Below, one piece after another: positions 52,098-60,963 of a DNA stretch of 64,000 nt. The number at the start of each line of letters is the position of its first letter. The first letter of the stretch is position 1. A program made the translations under genes and the position numbers. Source of the DNA: CAJXNP01 sp050305935 (GTDB lineage Bacteria > Bacteroidota > Bacteroidia > Cytophagales > Cyclobacteriaceae). A model generated the notes under the pieces. That model did no database searches, was not told the origin of the DNA, and saw only the letters and a program-made list of their open reading frames with translations. Location of the stretch: the NCBI GenBank assembly GCA_050305935.1, contig JBNLGG010000013.1, forward strand, positions 11,122 through 75,121. Reading direction: 5' to 3'.

Positions 52098-52961
52098 ATG
52101 AGACAACTCAAGATTAGCAAACAGATTACCAATCGTGAAAGTCAATCTTTAGATAAGTACCTTCAGGAAATCGGGAAGGTAGATCTTTTGACACCTGACG
52201 AAGAGGTAGAGCTGGCTAAGAGGATTCGGGAAGGTGATCAGATGGCCTTGGAAAAGTTGACGAAAGCAAACCTTCGATTTGTGGTTTCTGTTGCTAAGCA
52301 ATATCAAAATCAAGGATTGTCATTGGGGGATTTAATTAACGAGGGAAATCTTGGTTTGATTAAAGCGGCCCAGCGATTTGACGAAACCCGTGGTTTTAAA
52401 TTTATTTCTTACGCCGTATGGTGGATCAGACAGTCCATCCTTCAGGCATTGGCAGAGCAGTCCAGGATTGTTCGTCTTCCACTAAACAGGGTAGGATCTT
52501 TAAACAAAATATCAAAGACTTTTTCCGAATTGGAGCAAAAATACGAGCGTGAGCCGTCACCTGACGAGTTAGCTGATGTATTGGATGTTACCACGGCAGA
52601 AGTAGTGGATACTCTGAAGATTTCAGGACGACACGTGTCGATGGACGCGCCTTTCGTTCAAGGAGAGGAAAACAGCTTGCTGGACGTATTGGAGAATGAT
52701 GGAGAGGAAACTCCTGACAATGAATTGATGAACGATTCATTAAGAAAAGAAGTACAAAGGGCCTTATCTACCCTGACCCAACGGGAAGCGGATGTAATCA
52801 GCCTTTATTTCGGCTTGAATGGAGAGCACTCCATGACGCTGGAAGAAATAGGTGAGAAGTTTAACCTTACCAGAGAGCGCGTACGACAAATCAAGGAAAA
52901 GGCAATCAGGCGACTAAGACATACATCAAGAAGCAAAGCGTTGAAACCTTATTTAGGCTAA
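52098..52961 (+). CDS. rpoD: primary RNA polymerase sigma factor (short Bacteroidota SigA/RpoD)
   Basis: 287 residues, the reduced form typical of Bacteroidota, lacking the long region 1.1 and the non-conserved insert. Region 1.2 (LDKYLQEIGKVDLLTPDEEVELAKRI), region 2 (ANLRFVVSVAKQYQNQGL, DETRGFKFISYAVWWIRQSI), region 3, and region 4 (LTQREADVISLYFGLNG, MTLEEIGEKFNLTRERVRQIKEKAIRRLR) are all present. It directs transcription from TTTG/TAnnTTTG promoters such as those noted near the tRNA genes. A terminator follows. Confidence 0.97.
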   Translation: MRQLKISKQITNRESQSLDKYLQEIGKVDLLTPDEEVELAKRIREGDQMALEKLTKANLRFVVSVAKQYQNQGLSLGDLINEGNLGLIKAAQRFDETRGFKFISYAVWWIRQSILQALAEQSRIVRLPLNRVGSLNKISKTFSELEQKYEREPSPDELADVLDVTTAEVVDTLKISGRHVSMDAPFVQGEENSLLDVLENDGEETPDNELMNDSLRKEVQRALSTLTQREADVISLYFGLNGEHSMTLEEIGEKFNLTRERVRQIKEKAIRRLRHTSRSKALKPYLG

Positions 52962-52980
52962 GATTATTGTATATAGACAC

Positions 52981-53018
52981 AAAGAGGGTCTCTTTTAATG
53001 GAAGAGACCCTTTTTTTT
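52981..53018 (+). terminator. intrinsic terminator after rpoD
   Basis: Stem AGGGTCTCTT (52985-52994) / AAGAGACCCT (53002-53011), 7-base loop, then a T-run to 53018. Confidence 0.93.
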
Positions 53019-53049
53019 AAATTCAATGATTTAATTACCAGTATTAAAA

Positions 53050-53994
53050 ATGAGTGAACAAAAAAAAACGGAAAATGTAGTCATTTTGGGTTCAGGTCCT
53101 GCGGGATATACAGCTGCCATCTATGCGGCAAGAGCTGGGTTAAAGCCAGTACTTTATCAGGGAGGACAGCCAGGCGGCCAGTTGACTATTACCAATGATG
53201 TGGAAAATTATCCCGGATACCCGGATGGGATTAATGGTCCGCAGATGATGATGGATTTTCAAAAGCAAGCCGAGCGCTTCAGTACAGATGTGCGCTACGG
53301 ATTAGCGACGAGTGTGGATTTTAGTAAAAGACCGTTCAAGATCGTCATTGATGAAAAAGATGAGATTTATGCTAATTCAGTGATTATTTCGACAGGCGCC
53401 TCAGCAAAGTGGCTTGGGCTGGAATCTGAACAGAGATTAAATGGAAAAGGTGTTTCTGCTTGTGCTGTTTGCGACGGATTTTTCTTCCGTGGACAGGATG
53501 TGGTAGTAGTTGGAGGTGGTGACACAGCGGCAGAAGAAGCTACCTACCTTGCCAAGCTTTGTGCGAACGTTCACCTATTGGTTAGAAGGGATGAAATGCG
53601 GGCATCCAAAATAATGGAAAAACGGGTTCTTAATACACCTAATCTTAAGATACACTGGAATACATCGGCGACCGAGATAGTTGGAGATAATGAAGTGGAA
53701 TCTGTGAAAATTGTCAATAACAAAACGGGAGAGACAGGAGAAATTAAGGCCCAGGGATTTTTTGTCGCGATTGGACATCAGCCAAATACAGACTTATTTA
53801 AGGGATATTTAGATATGGATGAGAATGGCTATATTAAAACAATTCCTGGTTCTACAAAAACAAACGTCGAAGGTGTATTTGCAGCAGGAGATGCGCAGGA
53901 TCACGTGTATCGTCAGGCGGTTACAGCAGCAGGTACAGGATGTATGGCTGCACTCGATGTGGAAAGATGGTTGGCTGCCAATGAATTGACCTAA
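53050..53994 (+). CDS. trxB: thioredoxin-disulfide reductase
   Basis: 314 residues. FAD-binding GSGPAGYTAAIYAARAG near the N-terminus, the redox pair C138-A-V-C141-DG, NADPH-binding VVGGGDTAAEEATYLA, and the second FAD motif GVFAAGDAQDHVYRQAVTAAGTG. It reduces thioredoxin with NADPH. The next gene, 62 bases on and past a terminator, is bshB1 for bacillithiol, so thiol redox genes are grouped here. A bacillithiol-disulfide reductase role is less likely given the intact CxxC. Confidence 0.96.
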   Translation: MSEQKKTENVVILGSGPAGYTAAIYAARAGLKPVLYQGGQPGGQLTITNDVENYPGYPDGINGPQMMMDFQKQAERFSTDVRYGLATSVDFSKRPFKIVIDEKDEIYANSVIISTGASAKWLGLESEQRLNGKGVSACAVCDGFFFRGQDVVVVGGGDTAAEEATYLAKLCANVHLLVRRDEMRASKIMEKRVLNTPNLKIHWNTSATEIVGDNEVESVKIVNNKTGETGEIKAQGFFVAIGHQPNTDLFKGYLDMDENGYIKTIPGSTKTNVEGVFAAGDAQDHVYRQAVTAAGTGCMAALDVERWLAANELT

Positions 53995-54007
53995 AAAGAC
54001 ATTGTTT

Positions 54008-54048
54008 GAAGTTGTCCGGTTAAACCAGTCGGACAACTTCTTTATTTT
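54008..54048 (+). terminator. intrinsic terminator after trxB
   Basis: Perfect 11-bp stem GAAGTTGTCCG (54008-54018) / CGGACAACTTC (54030-54040), then TTTATTTT. It overlaps the region immediately before bshB1. Confidence 0.93.
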
Positions 54049-54055
54049 AGTACTT

Positions 54056-54772
54056 ATGGAAGTAGATATACTTGTTTTTGCAGCGCACCCAGACGATGCG
54101 GAACTTTGTTGTGCCGGGACGATTTTAGTTCAGAGATCCTTAGGCAATACCGTTGGGATGATTGACCTGACCAAAGGTGAGATGGGGACCCGGGGGACGG
54201 CTGATATCCGAATGAAGGAAGCCGAAAATGCGGGTAAAATACTGGGCTTGTCTTTCAGGGAAAATATGGGTTTCAGGGACTATTTTTTCACCAATGATCT
54301 TTCACATCAGGAGGCTGTTGTACGAAAGATCAGAAAATACCGCCCCAGGATGATCCTTGCCAATGCTATTTCTGACAGGCACCCGGATCATGGAAAAGGT
54401 GCTGCCTTGATAAAGGATGCCGTTTTTCTTGCTGGGCTGGTTAGGTTTGAAACAGAAGAGGATGGTCAAAAACAGGCGCCCCACCGCCCGCAGGTAGTGT
54501 ATCATTTTATTCAAAACAATTACATAGAACCCGACTTCATTGTTGATGTTTCGAATCATTGGGAAAAGAAGATGGAGTCAATTAAAGCCTACACTTCTCA
54601 ATTTTACAATCCTGATAGCAACGAACCGGAATCGTTCATTTCTTCCAGGGGATTTTTGGATTTTATTGAGGCAAGGGCAAAGGCCTTTGGACATCGGATA
54701 GGTGTCAAATATGGGGAGGGTTTAACAGTTAGCAGGGATATTGGAGTGACCGACTTATTTCACCTGAAATAA
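54056..54772 (+). CDS. bshB1: bacillithiol biosynthesis deacetylase BshB1
   Basis: 238 residues from the ATG at 54056; the start is set by the family opening MEVDILVFAAHPDDAEL. Zinc ligands H11, D14 and the histidine in DRHPDHGKGA are present, as is MGTRGTADIRMKEAENAGKILGL. It removes acetate from GlcNAc-malate in bacillithiol synthesis. The stop overlaps the convergent glycosyltransferase gene by 18 bases. bshA and bshC are not in the window. Confidence 0.95.
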   Translation: MEVDILVFAAHPDDAELCCAGTILVQRSLGNTVGMIDLTKGEMGTRGTADIRMKEAENAGKILGLSFRENMGFRDYFFTNDLSHQEAVVRKIRKYRPRMILANAISDRHPDHGKGAALIKDAVFLAGLVRFETEEDGQKQAPHRPQVVYHFIQNNYIEPDFIVDVSNHWEKKMESIKAYTSQFYNPDSNEPESFISSRGFLDFIEARAKAFGHRIGVKYGEGLTVSRDIGVTDLFHLK

Positions 54773-56050
54773 TTCCTTATCCCATTTTCTCATCACGATT
54801 AGCATTTCTTCCTTTGTGGAAGGAGCTTTACCAGAACGACCTATGGCCGAAAAATACAATCCAAGGGCACGCTGAATCTCAAAATTGGGGTAAAAGTGAT
54901 CCCTGGAAAAATGTAAGTATTTCATAAGTGTAAACGCATTGAACCACCTGAAAAAGGCTTTCCTGAAGGTGTCTGATGTAGTGGTTTTGTTTTTGATTTG
55001 GGAGAGGTGTATTGGGAAATTATTTATTTTCAGAAATGTCCTGATGCTTTCCGGAAGTTCCTTCAAGAAATTGGCAGCGCCAGATTCACTGATATGAAAA
55101 AGCTTTTCCCATTTTCCCAGAAATTGCTTTAAATCCTCAAAACTTTGAAAATGGTAGGTTTTTATCGGCACTGCATTGTTTTTCAGGTAGTCAGAAATGG
55201 TCCTCCCGGTGCCAAAGGGCACCCGGTCTGAAGGGCGAGAGGAAGGAAAGGTGGTGGTGGTATTGAGGTTGTAGTATTTTCCCAGAGGGATGATTTTTTG
55301 AATAAAATAAAAGTCTTCACCGGCTTTGCGTTTGTTCATTCCTCCTTGTTTGCAATAAGCTTCCGCCGATACTGCAAAGCTGGATCCAACTGTCTGGTAG
55401 GCGTAAGGGAAGCAGGAGTAAATTTGTGCATTGATATAATATCTTAAATGCAATTCATAATCAATGATGCCATCGTACACCTGCTGGTTTAAATTCCCTA
55501 CAAGCGGGTGCTCAAAATGAATACTCACCCCATTTGTTTGTGGGTATCGCTCCCAGTGATTTAGGATCTCTTTAAAATAGTTACGTTTTACTTTGGTATC
55601 AGCATCCAGGTTGGCGATAATGCCATTTGGGTTGCCCACTTGTGCAAATCTCCTTATGGCCTCGTCCATGCCAATTTTCCTCGCCAGCCCGGGCCCCGCA
55701 AACTTTTGGGGTAGATCGTTTGCCAGAATGAAATGGAAGGTTAAACCGGGGGATAATTTATTGGCCCAGGAAGGAAGGTTTTGATAATCTGCCTTGCTTT
55801 GGTGCTTAATCAGCTCATCTTCATCTTCCGGGTAGTTGATGACTACTATTACTTCGATACCCGTCGAAGGAAGAGGACATTCGGAAAGGGAGCTTAGCGT
55901 ATCCCGGAGATCAGGTTCCTTATATGAGGGTATGACGACGATCAACTCCAGGTTTTCGCTGGGATTTTCCTTAATTTTTTGCCCCGGATGGGCGTAGCGA
56001 CAAATGTAGTGTTGCAGGAATTTTAGGGAGCCAGACGCACAATTTTCCAT
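54755..56050 (-). CDS. glycosyltransferase family 2-like protein
   Basis: 431 residues. The GT-A motifs are ELIVVIPSYKEPDLRDTLSSL, the DxD-like IIANLDADTKVKRNYF, and SFAVSAEAYCKQGGMN further on. It has no membrane segment. It likely transfers a sugar to an unknown acceptor. The start lies inside the 3' end of pdxH (28-base overlap) and the end overlaps bshB1 (18 bases, convergent), so the arrangement is unusually tight. No polysaccharide cluster is near. Confidence 0.8.
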   Translation of the reverse strand: MENCASGSLKFLQHYICRYAHPGQKIKENPSENLELIVVIPSYKEPDLRDTLSSLSECPLPSTGIEVIVVINYPEDEDELIKHQSKADYQNLPSWANKLSPGLTFHFILANDLPQKFAGPGLARKIGMDEAIRRFAQVGNPNGIIANLDADTKVKRNYFKEILNHWERYPQTNGVSIHFEHPLVGNLNQQVYDGIIDYELHLRYYINAQIYSCFPYAYQTVGSSFAVSAEAYCKQGGMNKRKAGEDFYFIQKIIPLGKYYNLNTTTTFPSSRPSDRVPFGTGRTISDYLKNNAVPIKTYHFQSFEDLKQFLGKWEKLFHISESGAANFLKELPESIRTFLKINNFPIHLSQIKNKTTTSDTFRKAFFRWFNAFTLMKYLHFSRDHFYPNFEIQRALGLYFSAIGRSGKAPSTKEEMLIVMRKWDKELFQVK

Positions 56051-56667
56051 GAATGATCTCCTTCCTTGGTAAAAAGTATGCGGTCGTGCAACCTGTTTTT
56101 CCTTCCCTGCCAGAACTCTATTCGATCGGGAATAATGAAATACCCACCCCAGTTATCAGGCCTTTTGACACCTTTTAATGTTGTGACCAAGGTTTCTTTG
56201 GCAAACGCCCGTTTAATGGTGTTTCTGGATTCTATTTCCTGGCTTTGGGGTGAGATTCGTGCTCCTATCCGGCTTTTCCAGGGCCGGCTATTAAAGTATT
56301 CGTCCGACATTTCAGTGGGGACTTTTTCCACCTTTCCTTCGATGTGTATTTGCCTTTCCAGTTCCTTCCAAAAAAGGGTGGCGCTAATAAACGGGTTTTC
56401 TTCCAATTGCCTGCCTTTCCTGCTTTCGTAATTGGTATAGAAGACCAACTTTCCGTCTACAACTTCTTTAAGCAACACAATCCGGGAAGAAGGTCGTAAG
56501 TCTTTTCCTGTTGTGGCGATGAACATTGCCGTTGGTTCGCCCACCTTTGCCTTCACTGCTTCCTCCACCCATGTGTGCAATTGTGCAATCGGATCGGGAT
56601 CGACCTGTTTTTTGTTCAGCTTTGCCTTGCTGTATTCATTCCTAATACTTGAAAGTTTACCAGCCAT
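56023..56667 (-). CDS. pdxH: pyridoxamine 5'-phosphate oxidase
   Basis: 214 residues from the ATG at 56667; an earlier in-frame ATG at 56730 would add 21 residues that are not typical. FMN/PLP motifs: RPSSRIVLLKEVVDGKLVFYTNYESRKGRQLEENP, RQIHIEGKVEKV, SRPWKSRIGARISPQS, and the C-terminal FWQGRKNRLHDRILF with the conserved RLHDR. It makes PLP from PNP or PMP, feeding the many PLP enzymes here. It overlaps the downstream glycosyltransferase gene by 28 bases. Confidence 0.96.
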   Translation of the reverse strand: MAGKLSSIRNEYSKAKLNKKQVDPDPIAQLHTWVEEAVKAKVGEPTAMFIATTGKDLRPSSRIVLLKEVVDGKLVFYTNYESRKGRQLEENPFISATLFWKELERQIHIEGKVEKVPTEMSDEYFNSRPWKSRIGARISPQSQEIESRNTIKRAFAKETLVTTLKGVKRPDNWGGYFIIPDRIEFWQGRKNRLHDRILFTKEGDHSWKIVRLAP

Positions 56668-56791
56668 TTCAGGGGAAAAATTGTTATGCCTTATTTTGTT
56701 GAATGGCCAAATATCATAGTTTTGACCCATTATTCGATGTAATTGTGCAAAATTATAAAGGAAAAATCTGACAGGATAAAAGAACTAACAC

Positions 56792-57376
56792 ATGAAGTTA
56801 AGTTTAGATTTAGAAGTAGCGAGTAGCCAGGAGTGGATCGATGCGGTGATGAATGATTTTGATAACTTTTTGCAGGACCACGCAAATTGTGAGCGAAAAG
56901 CCTCGTCCATGGCGATGAGCTTTGTGGCAAAATATCCCGACAGAACGGAAATCATTCCCGAATTAATTGACACAGCAATCGAAGAGCTTGAGCATTTCCA
57001 ATCCGTTTATAAAATTATGGAAGAACGAAACGTGCAGCTTCCGGCTAAAATGGAGCAGGATATATATGTTCAGCAATTGATTGATTGCTGTCGTACGGGG
57101 AGGGAGGATCGTTTTCTGGACAGGCTTTTATTGGGCTCTATAATTGAATGCCGTGGCGCCGAGCGGTTCCGCCTGGTGTATGAGGCGCTCCCATCTGGTG
57201 ATTTGAAAGAATTCTATCATCAGTTGTGGGCCTCGGAAGCGAAACATGGAAACATTTTCGTAAAGATGGCCATGAATTATTTTGATAAGGAAGAAATTTA
57301 TAATAGGTTGAATGAGTTAAACCATGAGGAAGGGAAAATACTTGAAAGCCTTCCCATAAAAGCCGCTTTGCACTAG
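56792..57376 (+). CDS. miaE: tRNA-(ms2io6A)-hydroxylase (MiaE-like diiron protein)
   Basis: 194 residues. The ferritin-like diiron ligands are visible: an Asn-Cys-Glu helix (DHANCERKASSMAMSF), EELEHFQSV, IECRGAERFRLV, and the closing SEAKHGNIFVKMA. MiaE hydroxylates the isopentenyl side chain of ms2i6A at tRNA position 37 using O2. The gene ends directly at the start of the AlgH-family gene (no spacer), so the pair is co-translated. Confidence 0.88.
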   Translation: MKLSLDLEVASSQEWIDAVMNDFDNFLQDHANCERKASSMAMSFVAKYPDRTEIIPELIDTAIEELEHFQSVYKIMEERNVQLPAKMEQDIYVQQLIDCCRTGREDRFLDRLLLGSIIECRGAERFRLVYEALPSGDLKEFYHQLWASEAKHGNIFVKMAMNYFDKEEIYNRLNELNHEEGKILESLPIKAALH

Positions 57377-57964
57377 ATGGAAGAACGCTTTTTTGCATAT
57401 AACCATCCTAATAACTCACCTGAAAAAGGGAGCCTGCTCATATCCGAGCCTTTGATGCCGGATGACAATTTTAGCAGGACTGTTGTGTTGTTGTGTGAGC
57501 ACAATGACGAAGGGTCGTTTGGGTTTGTGCTAAACAGGCCCTCCGAATTAGTGTTGGGTGAGGTCATGGCAGAATTTCCCGATGCCCGGCACAAGGTATT
57601 CGTAGGGGGGCCGGTGCAGCAAAATACACTGCACTATGTGCATCGTATTCCGGATATGCTGGAAGACAGCATTGAAATCAAAAAAGGAGTATATTGGGGA
57701 GGAAATTTTGAGCAGTTAAGAGTGCTCATGGAAAGCAATGCTGTTGAAGAAAAGCAGATACGTTTTTTTGTAGGCTATTCAGGATGGGGCGTAGGACAAT
57801 TAATGGACGAAATGAGACTGAACTCCTGGATTGTTTTTAAGAGCACTACGTCAGAGCATGTATTTGATACAAAGCCAGATGAGCTTTGGAAGCTTACCCT
57901 CGAAAATATGGGGGGGAAATATAGAATGTATTCAAATTACCCGGTAGACCCGCGGTTAAACTGA
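57377..57964 (+). CDS. YqgE/AlgH family protein
   Basis: 195 residues. Signatures: GSLLISEPLMPDDNFSRTVVLLCEHNDEGSFGFVLNRPSE, VFVGGPVQQNTLHYVH, FVGYSGWGVGQLMDE. Despite the AlgH name the family has no proven transcriptional role. It starts on the base after the miaE stop and is followed 30 bases later by the DUF349 gene. Confidence 0.93.
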   Translation: MEERFFAYNHPNNSPEKGSLLISEPLMPDDNFSRTVVLLCEHNDEGSFGFVLNRPSELVLGEVMAEFPDARHKVFVGGPVQQNTLHYVHRIPDMLEDSIEIKKGVYWGGNFEQLRVLMESNAVEEKQIRFFVGYSGWGVGQLMDEMRLNSWIVFKSTTSEHVFDTKPDELWKLTLENMGGKYRMYSNYPVDPRLN

Positions 57965-57994
57965 CCAATTAATTTTGGTAAAACATAGAAAGAT

Positions 57995-60232
57995 ATGGCA
58001 CAAGATGACAAAGAAAAGAAGGTTACGGATTCTGAGCATGTAGATTCCAAAAAACAACAGGAAGAGACCGTACAACATGAAGAACAGCATGAGGCTTCAT
58101 TGGATGAGCAACAAGAAATTAAGACGGAACCCGAACCGGCATTGGAAACGAAAGAAGACGATCCGACAGAGGAAAAAGTAGAGGAGGCCGGGGCCGAAGA
58201 AATTGTTGCAGCAGAATCAGAGCCAGATAAGAAGGAAGATGAAGATCAAGCAGTGCCGCAAGCAGAAACAATTGTTGACGATAAAAAATCATCGGACAAA
58301 GAGGGTGAAAGTGTAACCGTAGGAGAGGAAGAGTCAGGAGAGAAGGAAGATGAAGATCAGGCAGTACCACAAGCAGAAGCAATCGTTGAAGATAGAGAAT
58401 TATCTGACAAAGAGAGCGAAGGTAAAACAGTAGGAGAGGAAAGGCCTGAAGAAAATAAGGAAGTGGTTTCTGATGAAGTAGCAAAAGAAGAAGGCGAGGA
58501 GGAAGAGGATGATTACGATGATCATCACCTGGATTACAGTAATCATACAAAGACTCAATTGGTGCAGGTGCTGGCGAGCGAGTACAAGGATTCGGATATG
58601 GCCCAATTGGCAAAAATCCTAAAAGAGATCAAGCCAGCCTTTGACGAGCTGTACCACGAAGACAGGGAAAAAGCGCTAAAAAAATTTCTGGATGAAGGGG
58701 GGGACAAAGATGGCTTCGAATATAAAAATGATGATCTTGACGAACGTTTTTTTAAGGCTTACAATGACCTGAAGGAAAAGAAGAACTCCTTTTTTGATAA
58801 CCAGGAAAAGCAAAAAGATAAAAACTTCCAGCAAAAACAGACCATTCTTGAAAAGCTCAGGACGATTGTTGATTCTGATGAAACGGTGGCCAGCCTCAAG
58901 GAATTAAAAGACATTCAGGAAGAATGGAAAAATACCGGCCCGGTGGCGCCGCAACATTTGAAAAGCCTTTGGGCGAATTATAATGCGTTGATCGACAGGT
59001 ATTACGATCAGCGGTCCATCTATTTTGAACTGAAAGAGCTTGACAGAAAGAAAAACCTGGAGTCAAAAATAGAGCTTTGCGAGAAGGCTGAGGCCCTGGA
59101 AGGTGAGGAAAATATCAAGGAGGCGATCAAGCTACTGAATGAACTTCATGAGGAATTCAAGCACATCGGCCCGGTGCCGAAGGAGGATCAGGAATCGCTG
59201 TGGAAACGGTTTAAGACGGCTTCCGATGCGGTTTACTCCAAGCGCAAGGAGTTTTTTGATCGGCTGAAGGAGGATTTAAAGATCAACCAGGTGGCCAAGG
59301 AAGCGCTGGCGGAAAAGGTGCAGGTTTTCAGTGAATTTAAGTCTGACCGGATTTCCGAATGGAATCAAAAGACCAAGGAAATCCTTGAGGTACAAAGGGA
59401 GTGGGAGGTTATCGGTGGACTCCCCAGAGATGTTGCCAAGGAGATCAATAAAAGGTTTTGGTCAGCTTTTAAAGTCTTTTTTAATCGCAAGGGACAATTC
59501 TTTAAGCAAATTGAAAAAGCGAGGCACGAAAACCTTAAGATAAAGGAAGAACTTGTCAAGAAGGCTGAGGAATTAAAGGATAATGATGATTTTCAAAAGA
59601 CTGCTGAGGTACTTAAAGGCCTTCAAAAAGAATGGAAGGATGTCGGTCCAGTACCTGAAAAGCATCGGAATGAAATTTATGGGCGTTTTAAAGCCGCCTG
59701 TGATCACTTTTTTAATCGCAGAAGGTCGAATGACAATAAGCAGGAAAAAGAATTTGTCATCAATCTAAAAAAGAAGCAGGAGCTTTGTGATGAAATTGAA
59801 GCCATGATCTCTAAGAAGGAAGTTGATGTGGAGCGTTTGGAAGAGATTATTGAAGGGTGGTCGGACATAGGGTACGTACCTCGCAATGAAATTAAGAATA
59901 TCCAGCAGCGCTTTGTGACCGTCGTATCAAAGGCTGCCGAAGTTTCTGATCTTGATGAAGAGGATGTTCAGCACTTGAAATTCAGCGCTCAGTTCAACAA
60001 ACTCAAGCAAGGCCCGAACTCCAACAGGATCATTCAGAAAAAGGAAAATTCCCTTCGTCGGCAGATTGCCAAATTGGAGAATGACATCGATTTGTGGAAG
60101 AACAACTTGAGCTTCTTCGCCGAGTCAAAAACGGCAGATAAGCTGAAATCTGAGTTCAATGAAAAGATCGATAAAGCCTCCAGGGAACTTCAATTACTAG
60201 AGGAGCAGTTGCGGGCAATTTCCAATCTATAA
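57995..60232 (+). CDS. DUF349 domain protein with acidic repetitive N-terminus
   Basis: 745 residues. The first 180 are extremely acidic and low in complexity (E/D/Q/K), with a 37-residue tandem duplication beginning KEDEDQAVPQAE. The rest is a string of about six DUF349 repeats, long helices with the recurring motif W...GPVP....LW..F (EWKNTGPVAPQHLKSLW, FKHIGPVPKEDQESLW, EWEVIGGLPRDVAKEI, EWKDVGPVPEKHRNEI). It ends in a coiled coil. Relatives are cytoplasmic and of unknown function. A typical feature of Bacteroidota genomes. Confidence 0.9.
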   Translation: MAQDDKEKKVTDSEHVDSKKQQEETVQHEEQHEASLDEQQEIKTEPEPALETKEDDPTEEKVEEAGAEEIVAAESEPDKKEDEDQAVPQAETIVDDKKSSDKEGESVTVGEEESGEKEDEDQAVPQAEAIVEDRELSDKESEGKTVGEERPEENKEVVSDEVAKEEGEEEEDDYDDHHLDYSNHTKTQLVQVLASEYKDSDMAQLAKILKEIKPAFDELYHEDREKALKKFLDEGGDKDGFEYKNDDLDERFFKAYNDLKEKKNSFFDNQEKQKDKNFQQKQTILEKLRTIVDSDETVASLKELKDIQEEWKNTGPVAPQHLKSLWANYNALIDRYYDQRSIYFELKELDRKKNLESKIELCEKAEALEGEENIKEAIKLLNELHEEFKHIGPVPKEDQESLWKRFKTASDAVYSKRKEFFDRLKEDLKINQVAKEALAEKVQVFSEFKSDRISEWNQKTKEILEVQREWEVIGGLPRDVAKEINKRFWSAFKVFFNRKGQFFKQIEKARHENLKIKEELVKKAEELKDNDDFQKTAEVLKGLQKEWKDVGPVPEKHRNEIYGRFKAACDHFFNRRRSNDNKQEKEFVINLKKKQELCDEIEAMISKKEVDVERLEEIIEGWSDIGYVPRNEIKNIQQRFVTVVSKAAEVSDLDEEDVQHLKFSAQFNKLKQGPNSNRIIQKKENSLRRQIAKLENDIDLWKNNLSFFAESKTADKLKSEFNEKIDKASRELQLLEEQLRAISNL
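58231..58452 (+). repeat. two tandem copies of a 111-bp coding repeat
   Basis: Two copies beginning GAAGGAAGATGAAGATCA at 58231 and 58342, exactly 111 bases (37 codons) apart. They keep the reading frame; the second is diverged at third positions, so the duplication is not very recent. Confidence 0.85.
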
Positions 60233-60250
60233 TTTTTATAAGAAAAGTTT

Positions 60251-60279
60251 TTGATTTTTCTCCAAGACCCATACATTTG
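60251..60279 (+). promoter_or_regulatory. promoter of the tRNA-Thr transcript
   Basis: TTG at 60251-60253 (-33) and TACATTTG at 60272-60279 (-7), an exact TAnnTTTG, spaced 18 bases. Transcription would begin near 60286 and cross the structured leader to the tRNA. Confidence 0.75.
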
Positions 60280-60320
60280 CAGTCGCTTTACGGGGCACCC
60301 AAACGAGGGCCCCTAAAAGT

Positions 60321-60425
60321 GGAGGCAAATGCCTCCTTAGCTCAGCTGAGGGCCAAGCGTAAAGTCCCGATAGCTATCAGGATAGCGCGGAGCCAGCCTG
60401 TAGGGCAAGCACCAGATGAGCTAAG
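60321..60425 (+). other. structured leader with an 18-nt copy of the tRNA-Thr 5' end
   Basis: Bases 60331-60348 (GCCTCCTTAGCTCAGCTG) are identical to the first 18 bases of the tRNA-Thr at 60451. They cannot form a tRNA: what follows is unrelated. A hairpin GGAGGC-AAAT-GCCTCC (60321-60336) uses its start. CTTAGCTCA (60336-60344) pairs perfectly with TGAGCTAAG (60417-60425), closing a long structured loop that contains GATAGCTATC. It may be a tRNA remnant left by an insertion, or a structured leader RNA. No family recognised. Confidence 0.5.
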
Positions 60426-60450
60426 ACAATATTGACATAGTAAGTATTAA

Positions 60451-60523
<73 letters not shown>

Positions 60524-60531
60524 CTTAAAAT

Positions 60532-60572
60532 AAGCCTAAATCGTCGTTTTTTGATGGTTTAGGCTTTTTTAT
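60532..60572 (+). terminator. intrinsic terminator after tRNA-Thr
   Basis: Stem AAGCCTAAA (60532-60540) / TTTAGGCTT (60558-60566) followed by a T-run. The 120 bases up to the DUF4160 gene show nothing else. Confidence 0.88.
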
Positions 60573-60691
60573 TTGCGCTATTTTTTTAAACTTTTGTATT
60601 TGCGGGATCAACAAATCATAACTGATTGAAAATTGCTTTATTTTTGATATTTTGAAATGATCTTTTTGTTCGTGCAATAAAAAAAGACAAT

Positions 60692-60958
60692 ATGCCTACT
60701 ATATCCATGTTTTTTGGAATTATTATTAGAATGTATTTTGGGCCGAAAGAACATAACCCACCTCATTTGCATGCTTATTTTCAGGAGTTTACTGCTACTA
60801 TTGAACTTGAAAGTGGAAATTTACTGAAAGGTGAAATGCCAAATAAGCAAACAAAGATGATACAAGCCTGGATTGAAATTCATAAAGACGAATTGTTTGC
60901 AGATTGGAAATTGTGCCAAAATGGTGAGAAACCTTTTAAGATAGATCCTTTAAAATAA
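60692..60958 (+). CDS. DUF4160 protein, probable partner of the DUF2442 protein
   Basis: 88 residues. The family opening PTISMFFGIIIRMYFGPKEHNPPHLHAYFQ is complete, and the end AWIEIHKDELFADWKL is typical. DUF4160 and DUF2442 genes are often adjacent and are treated as a putative toxin-antitoxin-like pair, though this is not proven. The DUF2442 gene starts 5 bases after its stop. Confidence 0.88.
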   Translation: MPTISMFFGIIIRMYFGPKEHNPPHLHAYFQEFTATIELESGNLLKGEMPNKQTKMIQAWIEIHKDELFADWKLCQNGEKPFKIDPLK

Positions 60959-60963
60959 TTGCT

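Noticed and set aside
58119..58613. 164-residue minus-strand frame rich in Leu and Pro
   Set aside because: It is the shadow of the acidic GAA/GAG-rich start of the DUF349 gene, which produces Leu/Phe/Pro codons on the other strand.
60331..60420. Possible second tRNA-Thr gene
   Set aside because: Only the first 18 bases match; no anticodon arm, T arm or matching acceptor 3' strand follows.
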